Source: Sitta carolinensis
Taxonomy: Eukaryota > Chordata > Aves > Passeriformes > Sittidae
Direction of reading: 5' to 3'
DNA: 64,000 bases
Assembly (NCBI GenBank): GCA_032173965.1
Contig: CM063287.1
Location: forward strand, 9,615,859-9,679,858
The notes under the pieces were generated by a model. That model did no database searches, was not told where the DNA came from, and worked only from the letters and a program-made list of their open reading frames with translations. A program made the translations under genes and the position numbers. Below, piece by piece: positions 52,219 to 64,000 of the stretch; position 1 is the stretch's first letter; every line of letters begins with the position of its first letter.

Positions 52219-53284
52219 TTTCTTAATTTTAGGACTCATAATTGTAAATTTTTCATATGACTATTAGACCTCCCTGTTATTGCAGCTAAACATAAAATGA
52301 AAGGAGATGAACACTTGTATATCCAGACTTTTTGGATGATATTAAAGATATTTATTGACACTTCTGTGTAACAGAAATATAATGAAAACCAACATCTATG
52401 GTCTAAGGATGATGCTAAAGAAAAATAAGCCAATCTCCTTATTCCCCACAAAACACTAATAAAGCATTAAAGAGACTGGCAAAAGCTTACACGTGTCAGT
52501 AATTAATATGAAAATTACAATGGTAAATTATGATGCAAGCTTCTAACTGAGAACCCAATCAAGTCAGATGTTGAACAGCTCTAGTTTGTACAACACTTAG
52601 TCTATTAAGGCCCCATTTTACATTTTATTGACAAAGGGGAAAAACTTTACATCTATTTTTCACATATTACTGGCCTGTTTTCAGAAACGTTAATGGATTA
52701 TGTTGGTGAAAACAACTGTTGGGTACTACATCTTGATGGTTTTTACTATAAGGAATAGCTGCATTTCAAGGCAAGCAATATTGGAAAAGCCTGGAATTCC
52801 TATCTGGAATTTTGCCTGCTTACAGACACTAAGCCTTCTTCTTGGCTACTCTGCAAACATTTTCAAGCAGTAAAAGGCTGAGGTTGTAGTTTTCCTTTTC
52901 TACCACATAATTATGCAACTCTGATCCTTTGGTGAACAGTAATTCATTAGGCATGAATCCATGCTTTCTTCCAAATGATGTCAGCTCATTCTGTCATGTA
53001 ATGCTGCAGTTCTCTCTACACTAAAAACTGTGTCCCAGAATTACCATGATAATTCTTTTCAGGTTACACCACTTAATCCCTAAACAAAAATAAATTATAG
53101 CAGGAACCAAACACAATTTAATAGAAGACCCTTAATCATTCCCATTTGATCACAGTCAATTTTATCCATTCCTGCTTTCCCCTGCAATGCTTTTGAACTA
53201 CTCGGGCCTTTCAGTAACTAAACACAGAGGAACAAATTTGCAAGGCATTTGTAATTACAGAAAGGGGACAAAAAGTGTTCACAG

Positions 53285-53349
53285 AAAAAAACAAAAAAAA
53301 CCAACCAAACAAACAAACAAAAAAAAAAAACCCAGAAAAAATAAAAAAA
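53285..53349. repeat. A/C low-complexity tract
   Basis: A runs with CC and single C interruptions, including (CAAA)n units at about 53307-53320. It gives a spurious lysine-rich frame. Confidence 0.88.
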
Positions 53350-54412
53350 GATGGTTAGATAAAGAAACAATCCCTCAAAGTTTCCAGAAGAAAATGTTTT
53401 CTAGCTTCTGGTTACACCACCATAATAAAATATTTCTTATATAACAATCTGACATTGTGAAAATACCTGTTTGTGTATTTAAAATTTAGATCCTGTACAT
53501 AATTTACCTCCTTGCTAAGTAACAATGTTTTTTTTCAATTTGTTACTTCTGAAAAAGTCTGTCATTTGCTACTTATCATGGAATAGATGAGATTGACCCT
53601 TTTCATCTACAGTTATAAATGCGTACATATGCGTATATCTATACATACATATGAATCTAACTTTGTTATTTTAAACAAATATACATTGTTTTATTCTGCA
53701 GAGTTACACTGTCTTCACTTACCATATTTTTTTTTTCCCCTCAGTTACTGGCTCTGCAATTTTAATTTCAGAGAGCCTAAACATTTTTCATACGCAGCAC
53801 AAAGATCAGCAGCTGACCTCCAGCATAATTTCATAGTTACAGAGCTCAGCAAATGATTAAACAATATAACCTCTACCTAAGAATTTCTGTCATATTGTGA
53901 TTATTTTAATGTCAGCCCTCTCATGCTCTGACAGCCCGTTAGCCTGACAGGAAAAGATCAGGAGACAACTGGGGGAACACAGCTTTTGTGCCAGTCAGGG
54001 CTTCGAGCTCACTCAGTAAAAGCACTTTGTTTCACAGAGGGACAGCGGTGGCAATCTTGATTAATTTTCTCTACTAGAGAAAATATTTTTTCCCAACAAG
54101 GACTTTTACCAAGAGAGGAGTAGAACACTGTTCCCCACTCTGCAGAATGAACTCAGGATGAGAATATTTGGGGTGAAACTGGGTTACGGTGACCATTTTC
54201 CCAGTAAGTTCCTGGGGACACTATGGCTCTAAGGATACACTGCCAGGATCCAGTTCAGAAAGAGATTTAACTGAACAAATAATTAAAAGATTAGGAGCAA
54301 CTCTGTTTATGCTGTGGTGAGCCTCAGATTACTGCTAGACATGTATGACAAAATGCCAGACAAGCAAGCCAAAATGAACATTTCAACAGAATGAATGCAC
54401 TCGGGATGACAG

Positions 54413-54429
54413 AGAGATCTGTGATCTCT
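54413..54429. repeat. Short inverted repeat, 7-bp arms, 3-nt loop
   Basis: AGAGATC, TGT, GATCTCT. The stem can be extended to the outer ACAGAG/CTCTGT bases with a small bulge. It is short and may be chance. Confidence 0.7.
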
Positions 54430-55151
54430 GTGGTTTCATCAAATGTGTGGTGTGATTACAGATTATTGAAAATAACTGTGGGAAGACAAAATCCAGAACA
54501 GAAAAATTTATCTTTGGAAACACCATAAAACTACCAGATGCAGCTACTGACCCAGAAGTGTCTTCCTTCTATCTAACCCAACAAAACACAACACTTGGGA
54601 TAATTCTGTAACATTATCTTTTTAAAAAATAATAAAAGAAAATAATTCCAGTTCTATCGATATGCAGTATCTTGTTTTCTGATTTATGTTCACATCATGA
54701 GCAAATCAAAGCATGCAAAGAAAGCACATCACTCCGGACAAGAGCACAACCATCCTGATTCAGCAAATAATATGATTTACTAGAAATTTTGTCCTGGCAA
54801 ATATTATAGTTCTCCATCATGCATAATGAATTAACTTTGTATTTTATTTAAAATTCATATAGTCTATTTTTTGCTAACATATTGCATATATTGCCACTAT
54901 CTCGTCCATTTTCTTCTGTTAGGAAATATTCTTCTGTGCACTACTTGCAAAAATGAGATAGATATAAAAATCTTCAGTGCAGTGTACCAAACATTTCCAC
55001 TGCTGTAAATCATTATTATTCAAACACAGAGTGCTCAGGGATTTACAAGAGTGAGCATTTTAAAACCACTGCTACAAGAACATGCTAGTTCTTTCCAAAA
55101 GAGAGCATCTTTGTTTCTTGCTTTGGGATGTTTTTACTTTAGATGTATATT

Positions 55152-55292
55152 AAAAAAAAAAACCAAAAAAACAAAACAAAACAAAAAAAAAAAAAAAAAA
55201 AAAAAACCAACCAACAAAAAAAAAAAAAAAACCAAAACAAAACAAAAAAAACACCCCAAAACCCCCCAAAAACCAAAAAACCCAAACCACCA
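55152..55292. repeat. Pure A/C tract, 141 bases, with C runs
   Basis: All 141 bases are A or C, with no G or T. The left part is (CAAAA)n and long A runs. The right part carries C4, C6 and C3 runs around 55254-55283, so the minus strand has spaced G runs able in principle to form a G-quadruplex. It is the longest two-letter tract in the window. Confidence 0.93.
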
Positions 55293-56703
55293 TCAAATTT
55301 TAGTTGTTGCTGCTATTTCCTTCCTGAATTTCAGGAAATTCATGTTTTTTGACAGAAATTTGTTTTGCTGAGTTAGAAACATCTGGTTCCAGGGCAATTC
55401 TAAAGTTCAAATGTAAAGAGGTAAATCCTCAGCCCCATTCCTAAAATCAAATAATAAACTCAGTAGTATTAACTTACCATCTCTACAGATACCCACAAGA
55501 AAAACATCTCTTTCCCAAACGGAATGATCAAAATGGTCAATGTAACAGAGAAAACCAAAATTGCTACAATCCTTTTTGACAACATCTTGTCTGATTTGAA
55601 CCAATACTGCAACATGGAAATCATGCCCTGCTTTTTGAGTCCATTTTGGCAGAGCCTTTCTGTATCACAAATGATCAGTATCTCACATTGGCACTGCCAG
55701 AGCAACTGCAACATCAGGTTCTGCTGCTGCTCCCTAATAGGAACTGATTTAGTGCATAGAGCTGGTAGCTTTTGTAACACGCTGGATGCTTTACAAAACA
55801 AAAAGGACCAGTGTTCTAAAAAAGACAAAAAAATTATGTAGACCCAGGACATTGTTTTGGAGTTCATAAGTCACATGGAAACAGCAGCAGTTTACCATGG
55901 AAGTAGCACCACAGATTTATGAACAGCATTCCCTTCCACGTAATCTTCCTCAGCCCACAAAGAGTTTGATGGTGTTGAGTGGAAAAACCTCTGCATTTAA
56001 GCAGTTGGTCTTATTTAATTGTTGCTGACTCATTAATCCCTCCAATTATGATTTTATTTTCCCATGTTCTTTCTATGCTAACTCAAAGTTCTCATTCTCC
56101 ATCTTTTCCTCCAGAGACCTCCCAGACAATCACATGGCCACCCTGCTGCCCTAACCTCAGCCAGCAACCACAGCCTTACATTGGTACATTACCCACCTCA
56201 TGGATTTATTATGATGATGCTTGAAATAAACTTCTCCTATTGAAAGGAATGGGGTGTAAAAGCCTGTTTCAGGCTTTTGCCAGTATTTCCCTAATAAGAT
56301 TAGCAAAATGCTCAATTTTTAGGATTTGGTCATCCTCACAAACTCTCCTGGCTCCAGTCATAGTGAGAAATTTAAGCAGAAAGCTGAAAATCCCTTCACT
56401 GGGAATGCCCCATCCAGGACAGCCATACAAGGACTTCACACTGCCTTCCTTCTGATTCCTGATGGGACTGGACCCTGAGAGTCAGACCCTCACTGTTACC
56501 TGACCAGTGTTAGAGGGCACCTAAAGAATGGAAGAGAAATGAAATGGACACAAAGAGGAAGGGCAGAATTAAAGTGCAGCCTGACGCATGTGAAGCTCCC
56601 AACACAAAGTTCCATTCTGCAGCCTCAAAGAGTCTGCCAGAGTGATCCCATCAGCCCCCTGTTGCTTTAGATAGTGTATTTATCATTCTAGTTTTCACTT
56701 TTC

Positions 56704-56742
56704 AAAAAAGAAAAAAAAGAAAATAAAAAAGGGAAGAAAAAA
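56704..56742. repeat. A/G-rich (polypurine) tract
   Basis: About 39 bases of A and G, broken by one T, followed by a CC. Polypurine tracts of this kind can form triplex structure. No element body is recognised next to it. Confidence 0.7.
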
Positions 56743-59700
56743 CCAATGCATTTTTGTGTGAAATAAAGCCAAAGGAATCTGGCCTGCCTGAGGATCTTCC
56801 TGAGAACAGTAAGATCAAATTGAGGCTTTATTTAATTTCTAAGTATTTTTCCCCCTGTCGTCAATAAACTTTTAGTAAAAACTAGCAAACAAAAAAGTGT
56901 TAGTTTTCAGATGTTTTTTTGTAAGATGCTTTCAAAAAATACAATAAAATTGCTTCATGAAGTCAGGATAAAGCATCATAAAATAGGGAAGGTTCACACA
57001 AAATGATTGCTGCAAAGAGTGCATACATTCACCAAAAGACTAAGTACTGCTGTTTTCTAAGAAACATGCAGCACCTGATGCAAAGTTTATAAACTTCTAT
57101 AGCTTTATAGCAGATGCTTTCCTTTCAGAAGCAGTTCCACAGCTAACCTCTGACTTTGCATTCACCTCTCAAATACCCTTTGCATATAATTAACAAGGCA
57201 TCATTGGGATATTATAACTATCTTAGGTGACTGGAGTTGGACCTCAGATTTGTGTGCTGATCTAAGTGAGAGTGCAGATATTACCCTAAGCTTCTCACAG
57301 AGGCTTCTTCAACTGCACAATTCTTGTGAAAACTGCAATTTTCTACCTAACAAAGCGGCTGATGAGGTACAAGCAGCACGAAGGGTGTTTCATTGCCAGC
57401 TCCTGGCATTATCTCTGACTTTTATCTAAATCTGCTTCTTATTATATATTGTTGGCAGGTTGCCTAAAGAGTTCACCCCTCTGCACTGGAATAACTTTAA
57501 AGAGTAAGTTTAAAATTCAAACACTACATTAATGAGTACAGGACAAGAGCCAGAATATTTATCTATTCAATGCAACTCACATAACACAGGTTACCTGCCT
57601 GTGTCATCTCAGATGCCCCACTTTACACGACATTACAGGATTCACACATTTCTGCCTCACTTCCCCTCTTCCTATCTGAGATAGCAGGAAGGGCTTTCTT
57701 AAAAGTAAAGGATAGAGGAAACAGGTGGTTGGTTTCATTTGTTCTTCTCATTTAGATGGATCTGGAGTGCTGGTGGATTAAAGTTCTGGTATTTAGCATT
57801 TTGATATAGTTGGCATATATTTCTATTTAAAGGACTCAATTGTCCAGAGCTTATTTCTTCTTCCAGTGAGTTTTTTTTCCCAGATCTTCTGGGAGAATGT
57901 CTGCAGATAGGATTAGATTGGAAATGCTATTGCTTTCAGTGTACTTAAGACACTGGCAGGGTTGAGAATTTAAATGAGAGATTTCAGATGTCTGCATTAT
58001 GCACTTCACAAATTCCTTCTTGCCTAAGGGAGGTAAGAACAACAACAAACCTAACTCATTTCCAAGTTAATTTAAAAGCAGAGTTTGATGGCAGAATATT
58101 TGCATATGTTAGCTTTAAGACAGATGCAATATATGCCATCAATATTTGCAACCATGCCTTTTAAGGTACGGTTTCTTTCTCTACAAATGCTTTGTGTGTA
58201 CTATAAAATCTACACAAATATTTTTCCACTGTGGCCTTGGAAAGTAAGGGAGAAAAAAACCCCAATTCTTATAATTTGACAGAACATTCCTTTGCAGTAG
58301 AAGGACTTAACCAATTTGTGTTTTCCCAATTTTCAGGATATACCTCTTGAATTTGGTTTTAGACAGCATGTACTGAGTAATAGCTTTCTGTATGTGTCAC
58401 AGCTCTATTTTCCTTTAGAATTAGGAAACAGGAGGCAGCTCAGAGGCAATTTATCCTATTAACAGATCAACTTTCTTAATAGACGTTTGTATTTTGTACA
58501 GAATGGATTTGACTCATCTCTACAAGCAGTGATGTGCTACACAAACAGGATGCCTTGCTAATCTATGATGGCAGGATACAGCTTCAGAGACACGTGTGGG
58601 CACAAAAAAAGGTGGTGATAAAACAGAAAGGTTCCACCAGATTTAAGTATTCTTGATATTGAGACATGGGAATAAATGTTAGCCCAGAACTGGTTCCTGA
58701 TCTCCCACTCAAGTGCCAAATGAAGAAATTCAAGCATTATTAGCAGCCTCAAGAAAAAGCTATCTCAGCTGCTGAGCTGGCAACTACGTTTCTCACTCCT
58801 CCCTACTGAAATTCCAGGTTATAGCCCAACTCTTGATTCAACCAGCTGAAGGGATCTTGCCAAATTCAAAGGCAGCTGAATTTGGCCTCTTTCTCTTCCA
58901 GAACTCCAGGAAGAGATGACAGTTTACTTAAAGCTTCCAGAAATATTTTTGTTTCACTCACATTACTGGTTGTTCTAAAAAAAGGATGCCTATCTCTTAT
59001 GTCTGGGAAATAACTGTACATACATAAATGAAAGAATTAACACTGCTTAATTTGATGCTATTCTCTCTGAACTACAGATGTGCAACTTTAAAAAAAATAA
59101 AATGCAAGCAGGGGGATGTGTGCTAAGCATGTAAATATGTTTTCCCATACTTTACATTAACTGAAAATAGATTTACATTAATATTTAGTATTCTGTGAAA
59201 GAGAAATTAATTTCATGTTTTTTCAGCACTGCATGCTCACACAGGTTTAAAACACTTACTTTCTTAAGCATTAACATCAACTTTGGGTGCAAGTCTACAC
59301 AATTTCTCCTTTATTTCCTCAAACTCTATCAAAAATATTAATTTGAATAAGCATCAAACACAACAAAATGGAACTTTCATTTTGCTTTCATGTTGCTTTC
59401 ATGGATATTTGCTTAATTTGAATGAATCATAGGTGAATTGTTAAATTGGAGTGTAATTTAATTATATGGGCATGCATTTTATCTCTACAGTATTATGACT
59501 TTTACTTTATTGTTCCCACTGGAAAAATGCATCTTCACCATAACCTTAAGCAGGTGCATAAATTTCATGACTTCAAAAAATGGAATTGGAGCCAGGAAGT
59601 CCCACTGGTTAGTAATGAATTTTTTTTTCCAAAGGAAAAGCATTAGAATATATAGCCTAAGGTGCTCAGCAGAAAGCAAATAAAACCTGAAATACTATGA

Positions 59701-60609
59701 ATACAGGCAATAGAAACTTAAAACTATCATTAAATACAAAGCTTTCTTTCATTCTCTATTTCTTTTTACTGCTAAATTAATTTATCCTCCTTCAAACAAT
59801 AAAATTTAGACAAAACTGCTTTCAGAAGATGTTTTAGAGGGATAAAGGGATAACAGATGTTTTGCCAGTCACCTCTGGTGCACAGAGCTGCTTGAAGGAA
59901 CGAAGTGGGAGCAGCAAAAACCATCATAACCACTGGTTTACTGCAGCACCCAAAAACTTAAGTGTGTGAAGGGTGAACTTCTGTAAACACATCAAGGGAA
60001 ATATCAGTTAGGACATTTGATATGAAAACCATTACACTGTTGCATTAAACCCCTTAGTTTTGCAGGTATTTGAAAGTAACTGGATTTCACAAGACTTTTA
60101 AATTGGTGTATGTATTCTGCAGCTGAAAGTATTTTCTACCACTGAAGTAACAGCAGAAGCTGCACGGAATAATCTAGGGGGAAATCTGTAAATAAAAAGC
60201 ACTGAAAAATGGAGTGTTGATACTGTCAGAATTAATCAATAATTAAAGTACTTGGACGAGATTTCTCAAGAGCCTCTATCTTCTGAATGTTAAATTATGA
60301 AAGTATGAATCAGATGTTCTTTGTTTTCATGTGAATATCATATAATGTGTTCCTGCACTATTGCATCTGGGGAGGATGCTAAAAGACTCAATTTACATTT
60401 AAAAACCTGTTTGTTATTTATTGAATTCTTATACCATAATATCAGACTTGAAGAGGCTTAATTTCAGAGGACTGTTCGAAAAAGAATAGGGATAACTGAA
60501 AAAGTACTGATTTTATATAGGTAAAATTTGGTATTTGGGCCAGTTAATTTAGTTTTTATTCTAATGAACTGCATCCTATTAAAAAATCTCAAGGCTTATA
60601 TGCTGATTG

Positions 60610-60726
60610 CAAAAAAAAAAAACCCAAAAAACCCCCCCAAAAACAAAAAAAAACTCCAACCAAACGAACAACAAAAAAAACCCAAACCACAAAAAAACTC
60701 CCACACCACCAAATGACAAAAAAATA
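60610..60726. repeat. A/C tract with C7 run
   Basis: 60610-60654 is only A and C and includes a run of seven C. The rest is almost pure, with a few T and G. Its minus strand carries G3, G7 and G3 runs separated by T-rich loops. The frames crossing it are low-complexity artefacts. Confidence 0.9.
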
Positions 60727-60960
60727 TGTAAGACTGGATAATACGGGAAGAGTTAGGATACCTAGGTAACAAGTAAGAGTGCTACAGATATTTTGGACAT
60801 TACACCATTTCACCTTGAGGTTTATAAGCCATTTTTCTTCACAGTTCATATCTAAAATGGTCTAAAACCAGAAGCCAGGTATGTGACAGTAAAGCCATGC
60901 AAGCTCTTCCTTTTATTTCAAAGGGCAGGAGCTTGAAAGAGAATGCACAGAAATGCTTCT

Positions 60961-61030
60961 TTGGGTTTGGGGAGTGTTTTATGGTTTGGTCTTTGTTTGG
61001 TCTGTTTGATTTTTTTATTTGTTTATTTTG
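60961..61030. repeat. T/G-rich tract
   Basis: GGGTTTGGGG is followed by T runs with G pairs, a few other bases and a TTTATTTG-like end. It is the opposite strand sense of the A/C tract 250 bp upstream, so the two could pair as an imperfect inverted repeat. Confidence 0.7.
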
Positions 61031-61239
61031 CGCAAAAGAAAAAATACCTAAAATTATACAAAAAAAAGCATGATGGCTTCCTATAAAAAAAGACAGAAGT
61101 AGTCACATGGTAATGATATGAGTATTACTTAAGACAGTAAAGGTTTTGATTTATTTATTACAAGTGCTACCTGAAGTAAATGAACACGGGCAACCTGATG
61201 CTACCCTGGGAATGTGCACCTCCTGTAACAGACTTCTAG

Positions 61240-61253
61240 GCTGGAATTCCAGC
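61240..61253. repeat. Perfect 14-bp palindrome
   Basis: GCTGGAATTCCAGC equals its own reverse complement. The central TGGAATTCCA resembles a paired half-site, but nothing else supports a function. Confidence 0.85.
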
Positions 61254-62755
61254 TTCCAGACTTCTCCAAGGCTGTTTTGAGAAGGATGAACCAGGCACAA
61301 CACTTCAGGCACACTGGCCATTCCATTTGAGCTAAAGAAACAATCACAGTGCTGCAAGCAACCACAGCCTGTGAGAGCACTGCTGAATAAACAGGTAATA
61401 ACATAAGGCGGTATCTACATTAAAGTTACTGAAGAGTTGCTTAACAACAGCTTATAGATACCTAACTTTGTATTTCAGCTTCACTTCAGGCTTTCCAAAG
61501 TAAACATGAAAGTAAAGGCAGAGGCATTCCTGAAAATGGTGCATGCAACTACACAAATATAATCCAGATATGTGCTACAGCAATGCTCATAAGACAGTAA
61601 TTTTCTCTGTTGATTGCCCTTGACATGGAAAATACCCTAAATTCCAAACACAGCCCTCTTCCCCCTTTAAAAGTTTATAGCTGTTATGTTATATTATCAT
61701 CTTAAAACAGTTGATTATTTTGATGGAACTATGCTTGGAACATTATGACAGGAGTGAGATTTGTTTAATGCATTTAATACTATTCAATAGTGAATTTCCT
61801 GGGCTTGCATTCTAGAAAAGTGTCAGCATAATACAAGATGGGGGAATGCACAAAATGGAGTAGCTGGTATTTTAAAACACCTAGGTCAGACTGCCAAAGC
61901 CTAGAAAACAAGCCCTGTAACTAAATCAGGGAAATTATATTCTTAGCTTTTTAGATTTTTAACTTATGGTTAAGTGCACGTATCATATGCCACGCTCAGA
62001 ACTGTTCTAAAGTCCCATCTGTTTGATCCCTTTCTCCTGCTTTTACTGACAGCAAGGGCTATGCCTGGATTACAGTTACTATTATGCAGAAGGCTCACAA
62101 TAAAACCTGACAGTATATAAACATTTATCCAAACTGGATTTTCATTAAATGGGGATTCAATCCTTCTGCTCTCATGACAGATTTTAAACAAAGCTGAGAA
62201 ATGCTGGTATAATTTTTTAATCAACTAAATATAAAAATGGAAAATTTATGCATAAATATGAGCAAGATCACCAAGCTCAGAATTCACCAGAACAGCATGT
62301 ATGCATCAAAAACAGACTGTCCAATGAAATCTGAAAACTCTGGGAATGTAACCACAGTGGCACACTTCAGATGCTGATGGATAACCTGCTGTAATTTGGA
62401 CAGCTGGAGATGAAGTTTTGTTTACTGTGTATTTGTGAGTCTATTCTTTCATTCTCCATTGCTAGAAAACTATATATATAAATAAAATATAGAAATAAGC
62501 TTTCTATTGCTTGAAGGAGAGCTGAAGGACAGGAAGAGAGGATGAAAGGAGTATTTCATCCATCCAGCATACTCAAATGTGTAACAAGTATATCACAGCT
62601 CATCACCAATGCTGAGACTCCCTGTGCACACACAAGTCTTCATGGCTTCTTTCAGAGGGGAGATTTAAAATATGATCCTCTTCTCCCCTCAAAAGTTTTA
62701 GCCACTTACTCAGCCAGTGTTTTCCAGTCCTAAATGGGTTATCTAAAGAAAATGC

Positions 62756-62843
62756 AGGGACAAAAAAAGAAAAAACAAAAGAAAAAAAGGTAGAAAGAAT
62801 CACAAAAAAATCTAAAGCCCACAAACCAAACTCAAAAAAACCC
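62756..62843. repeat. A-rich low-complexity stretch
   Basis: A runs broken by single G or C (for example AAAAAAAG, AAAAAAC), then a weaker A/C part to about 62843. It is less pure than the tracts at 55.2 and 60.6 kb. Confidence 0.7.
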
Positions 62844-63354
62844 AGAATGACTTGAGATGGGGTATTTTAAATAAAACTGTACATAGAAAACTTGAACAGG
62901 TCTTTTTAAAGCCTGGATTACATAATACCCCATTAAACACTGATGTGTCAGAGTTGACTGTGTACTTGATTTGTTTTGTGTAAATTACAAATTAAGGCAC
63001 CCTCACCATTCAGCTTAAATTCTCAAGGTGGCAACATTGAAAAAATTTAAGCATATGGAGAAGCTAAATATGAAGTTTCCCTACTGATGACCTACCCTAT
63101 CCTCAAAACGAGCTCATGTTAAACCATTCGCAAAAATAAACACTGAAGTCACAGCTTTAAAATAGCACAAAACATCCAGTGGATCTTGTTTGTTACCTAA
63201 CCACGCAGGGGAACTCTTGCCAGTTTACAGCCCAGGCAATTTTTCACAAAGAGACAGTGAGTAAAATGTAGAAATCTGAATAAAAAATTGAATTATAGAA
63301 TTTGAATTAAATTTAGAATAAAAAGAAATATATTTTTTTTTTTTAAACTAAAAT

Positions 63355-63740
63355 CCTATGAGTTCAGGACACTTCTCAGTAGGGGAACAGGAATGGAAGA
63401 TCCATTACCAGGGCTCCTTCGACCGCCTCAATTCCTGCGTTCCCAGTGGTCTGCAACACAGCCTCCCCCCCGCCCTTGGCCAAGGGTGCCCCTTCATGGC
63501 AGTGCCCAGAGCTGTGGGTTCAGAGCAGGGCAGGAACCCCACAAAGCAGGACGGAGCTGGAGCCAGCGCCCCAGGAGAGCCCGGAGCCCGCGGCAGCACT
63601 GCCAGCTGCCCGCAGAGGATGACACGCGGCAGCTTTCCAACCCTGCACCACGGGTTCAGGAACTCTGGAAGGTGCTGAGCTGCCAGGTGAGCCTGTTGGC
63701 ACTGCCAGGATGGGTTGTGAGGATACAGAAGAGGTCCAAG
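63355..63740. other. CpG-rich block, possible exon or promoter-proximal element
   Basis: This is the most GC- and CpG-rich stretch of the window. I count 13 CpG between 63420 and 63655, where most of the window has almost none. Two long plus-strand frames (106 and 117 codons) and overlapping minus-strand frames coexist, as expected from high GC. CAG/GTGAGC at 63684-63692 is a strong match to a vertebrate splice donor. On the minus strand, a pyrimidine-rich stretch ends in CCACAG near 63515. It may be a first exon with a small CpG island, an old LTR with high CpG, or another element. A TATTTATTAA at about 63752 would read as AATAAA on the minus strand. No protein family is recognised. Confidence 0.45.
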
Positions 63741-64000
63741 GTGTAACTCAAATATTTATTAATTGCCACCAAACCTCTCTTTCTGTCCCTTTATAATTAG
63801 CATACTTGTCCTTAGATGAGCACACACAAGAACAACTGCACGACTCCCTAACAGTATCGTCTACTAACACCCTTCTAACTTGACCAAGTGGGATAAAACT
63901 TTTTTTGCTCATTCAAGGTCCTCTGTCTGCAGCTGTTCCACATGGCAAATTCCCATTTCAGTAAATTGGAGCTCTGCTCCCAGAACAGATGCAAAATCAC
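63741..64000. other. Non-coding sequence at the right edge
   Basis: A+T-rich again directly after the CpG-rich block. Apart from the TATTTATTAA already noted, nothing recognisable is seen. Confidence 0.6.

Larger units (their letters stand above)
50481..63354. other. Unique non-coding sequence, about 13 kb
   Basis: No gene is recognised. The most gene-like frame, 132 codons at 55469-55867 (minus), is opposed by a 105-codon frame on the plus strand and has no domain I know. The lysine-rich 106-codon frame at 55051-55371 is an A/C repeat read as codons. Low-complexity tracts dominate the structure here and are listed separately. Sequence at 53885-54110 reads like a possible conserved element. 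Confidence 0.6.

Noticed and set aside
55051..55371. Lys/Asn-rich 106-codon frame resembling a basic nuclear protein
   Set aside because: It is a direct translation of the A/C low-complexity tract.
55469..55867. 132-codon minus-strand frame with hydrophobic C-terminal part
   Set aside because: It has an opposing 105-codon plus-strand frame, no recognisable domain and composition like neighbouring DNA. A hydrophobic stretch is expected from T-rich codons.
1..64000. CRISPR array, tRNA, rRNA or prokaryotic-style operon
   Set aside because: No regularly spaced direct repeats, no recognised tRNA-like box pair, no rRNA sequence, and no closely packed long frames were seen. tRNA absence is by eye only; a covariance-model scan would settle it.

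Overview
This looks like nuclear DNA from a bird. It is A+T-rich, has no long open reading frame (the longest ATG-to-stop stretch is 134 codons), and has no bacterial-style gene packing. The lineage call rests on the repeats. I recognise three truncated CR1 LINE fragments, two of them with the typical avian CR1 3' end. I also recognise two fragments of bird ERVL-type retroviral LTRs. No Alu, L1, B1/B2 or other mammalian repeat was seen. Low interspersed-repeat density and many A/C-only tracts also fit a bird, possibly a songbird, but the species cannot be named from this window.

Layout: 1-1575 is unique non-coding sequence. 1576-1900 is an internally deleted CR1 copy on the minus strand with a recognisable reverse-transcriptase remnant. 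1901-13881 is unique non-coding sequence with small GC-richer patches and two strong short palindromes. 13882-14363 is a solo ERVL-type LTR on the minus strand. 14364-28911 is mostly unique sequence with a CR1 tail at 24560-24682 (minus) and a GC-rich patch at 27070-27370. 28912-29042 is a CR1 tail on the plus strand. 29043-50256 is unique sequence with a pure run of 57 A at 35358-35414, and with candidate conserved elements near 43.9 kb and 48.2 kb. 50257-50480 is a degraded LTR start on the plus strand. 50481-63354 carries the strongest A/C-only tracts (55.2 kb and 60.6 kb). 63355-63740 is the most CpG-rich block of the window and ends at a good splice-donor match.

No protein-coding gene, rRNA, tRNA or CRISPR array can be supported. 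The window is best read as a gene desert or part of a very large intron. No previously undescribed multi-gene system is visible. The points most worth a second look are the CpG-rich block at the right edge, the A/C-only tracts whose minus strand could form G-quadruplexes, the CR1 copy that keeps an open frame across two deletions, and a few short perfect palindromes and candidate conserved elements.
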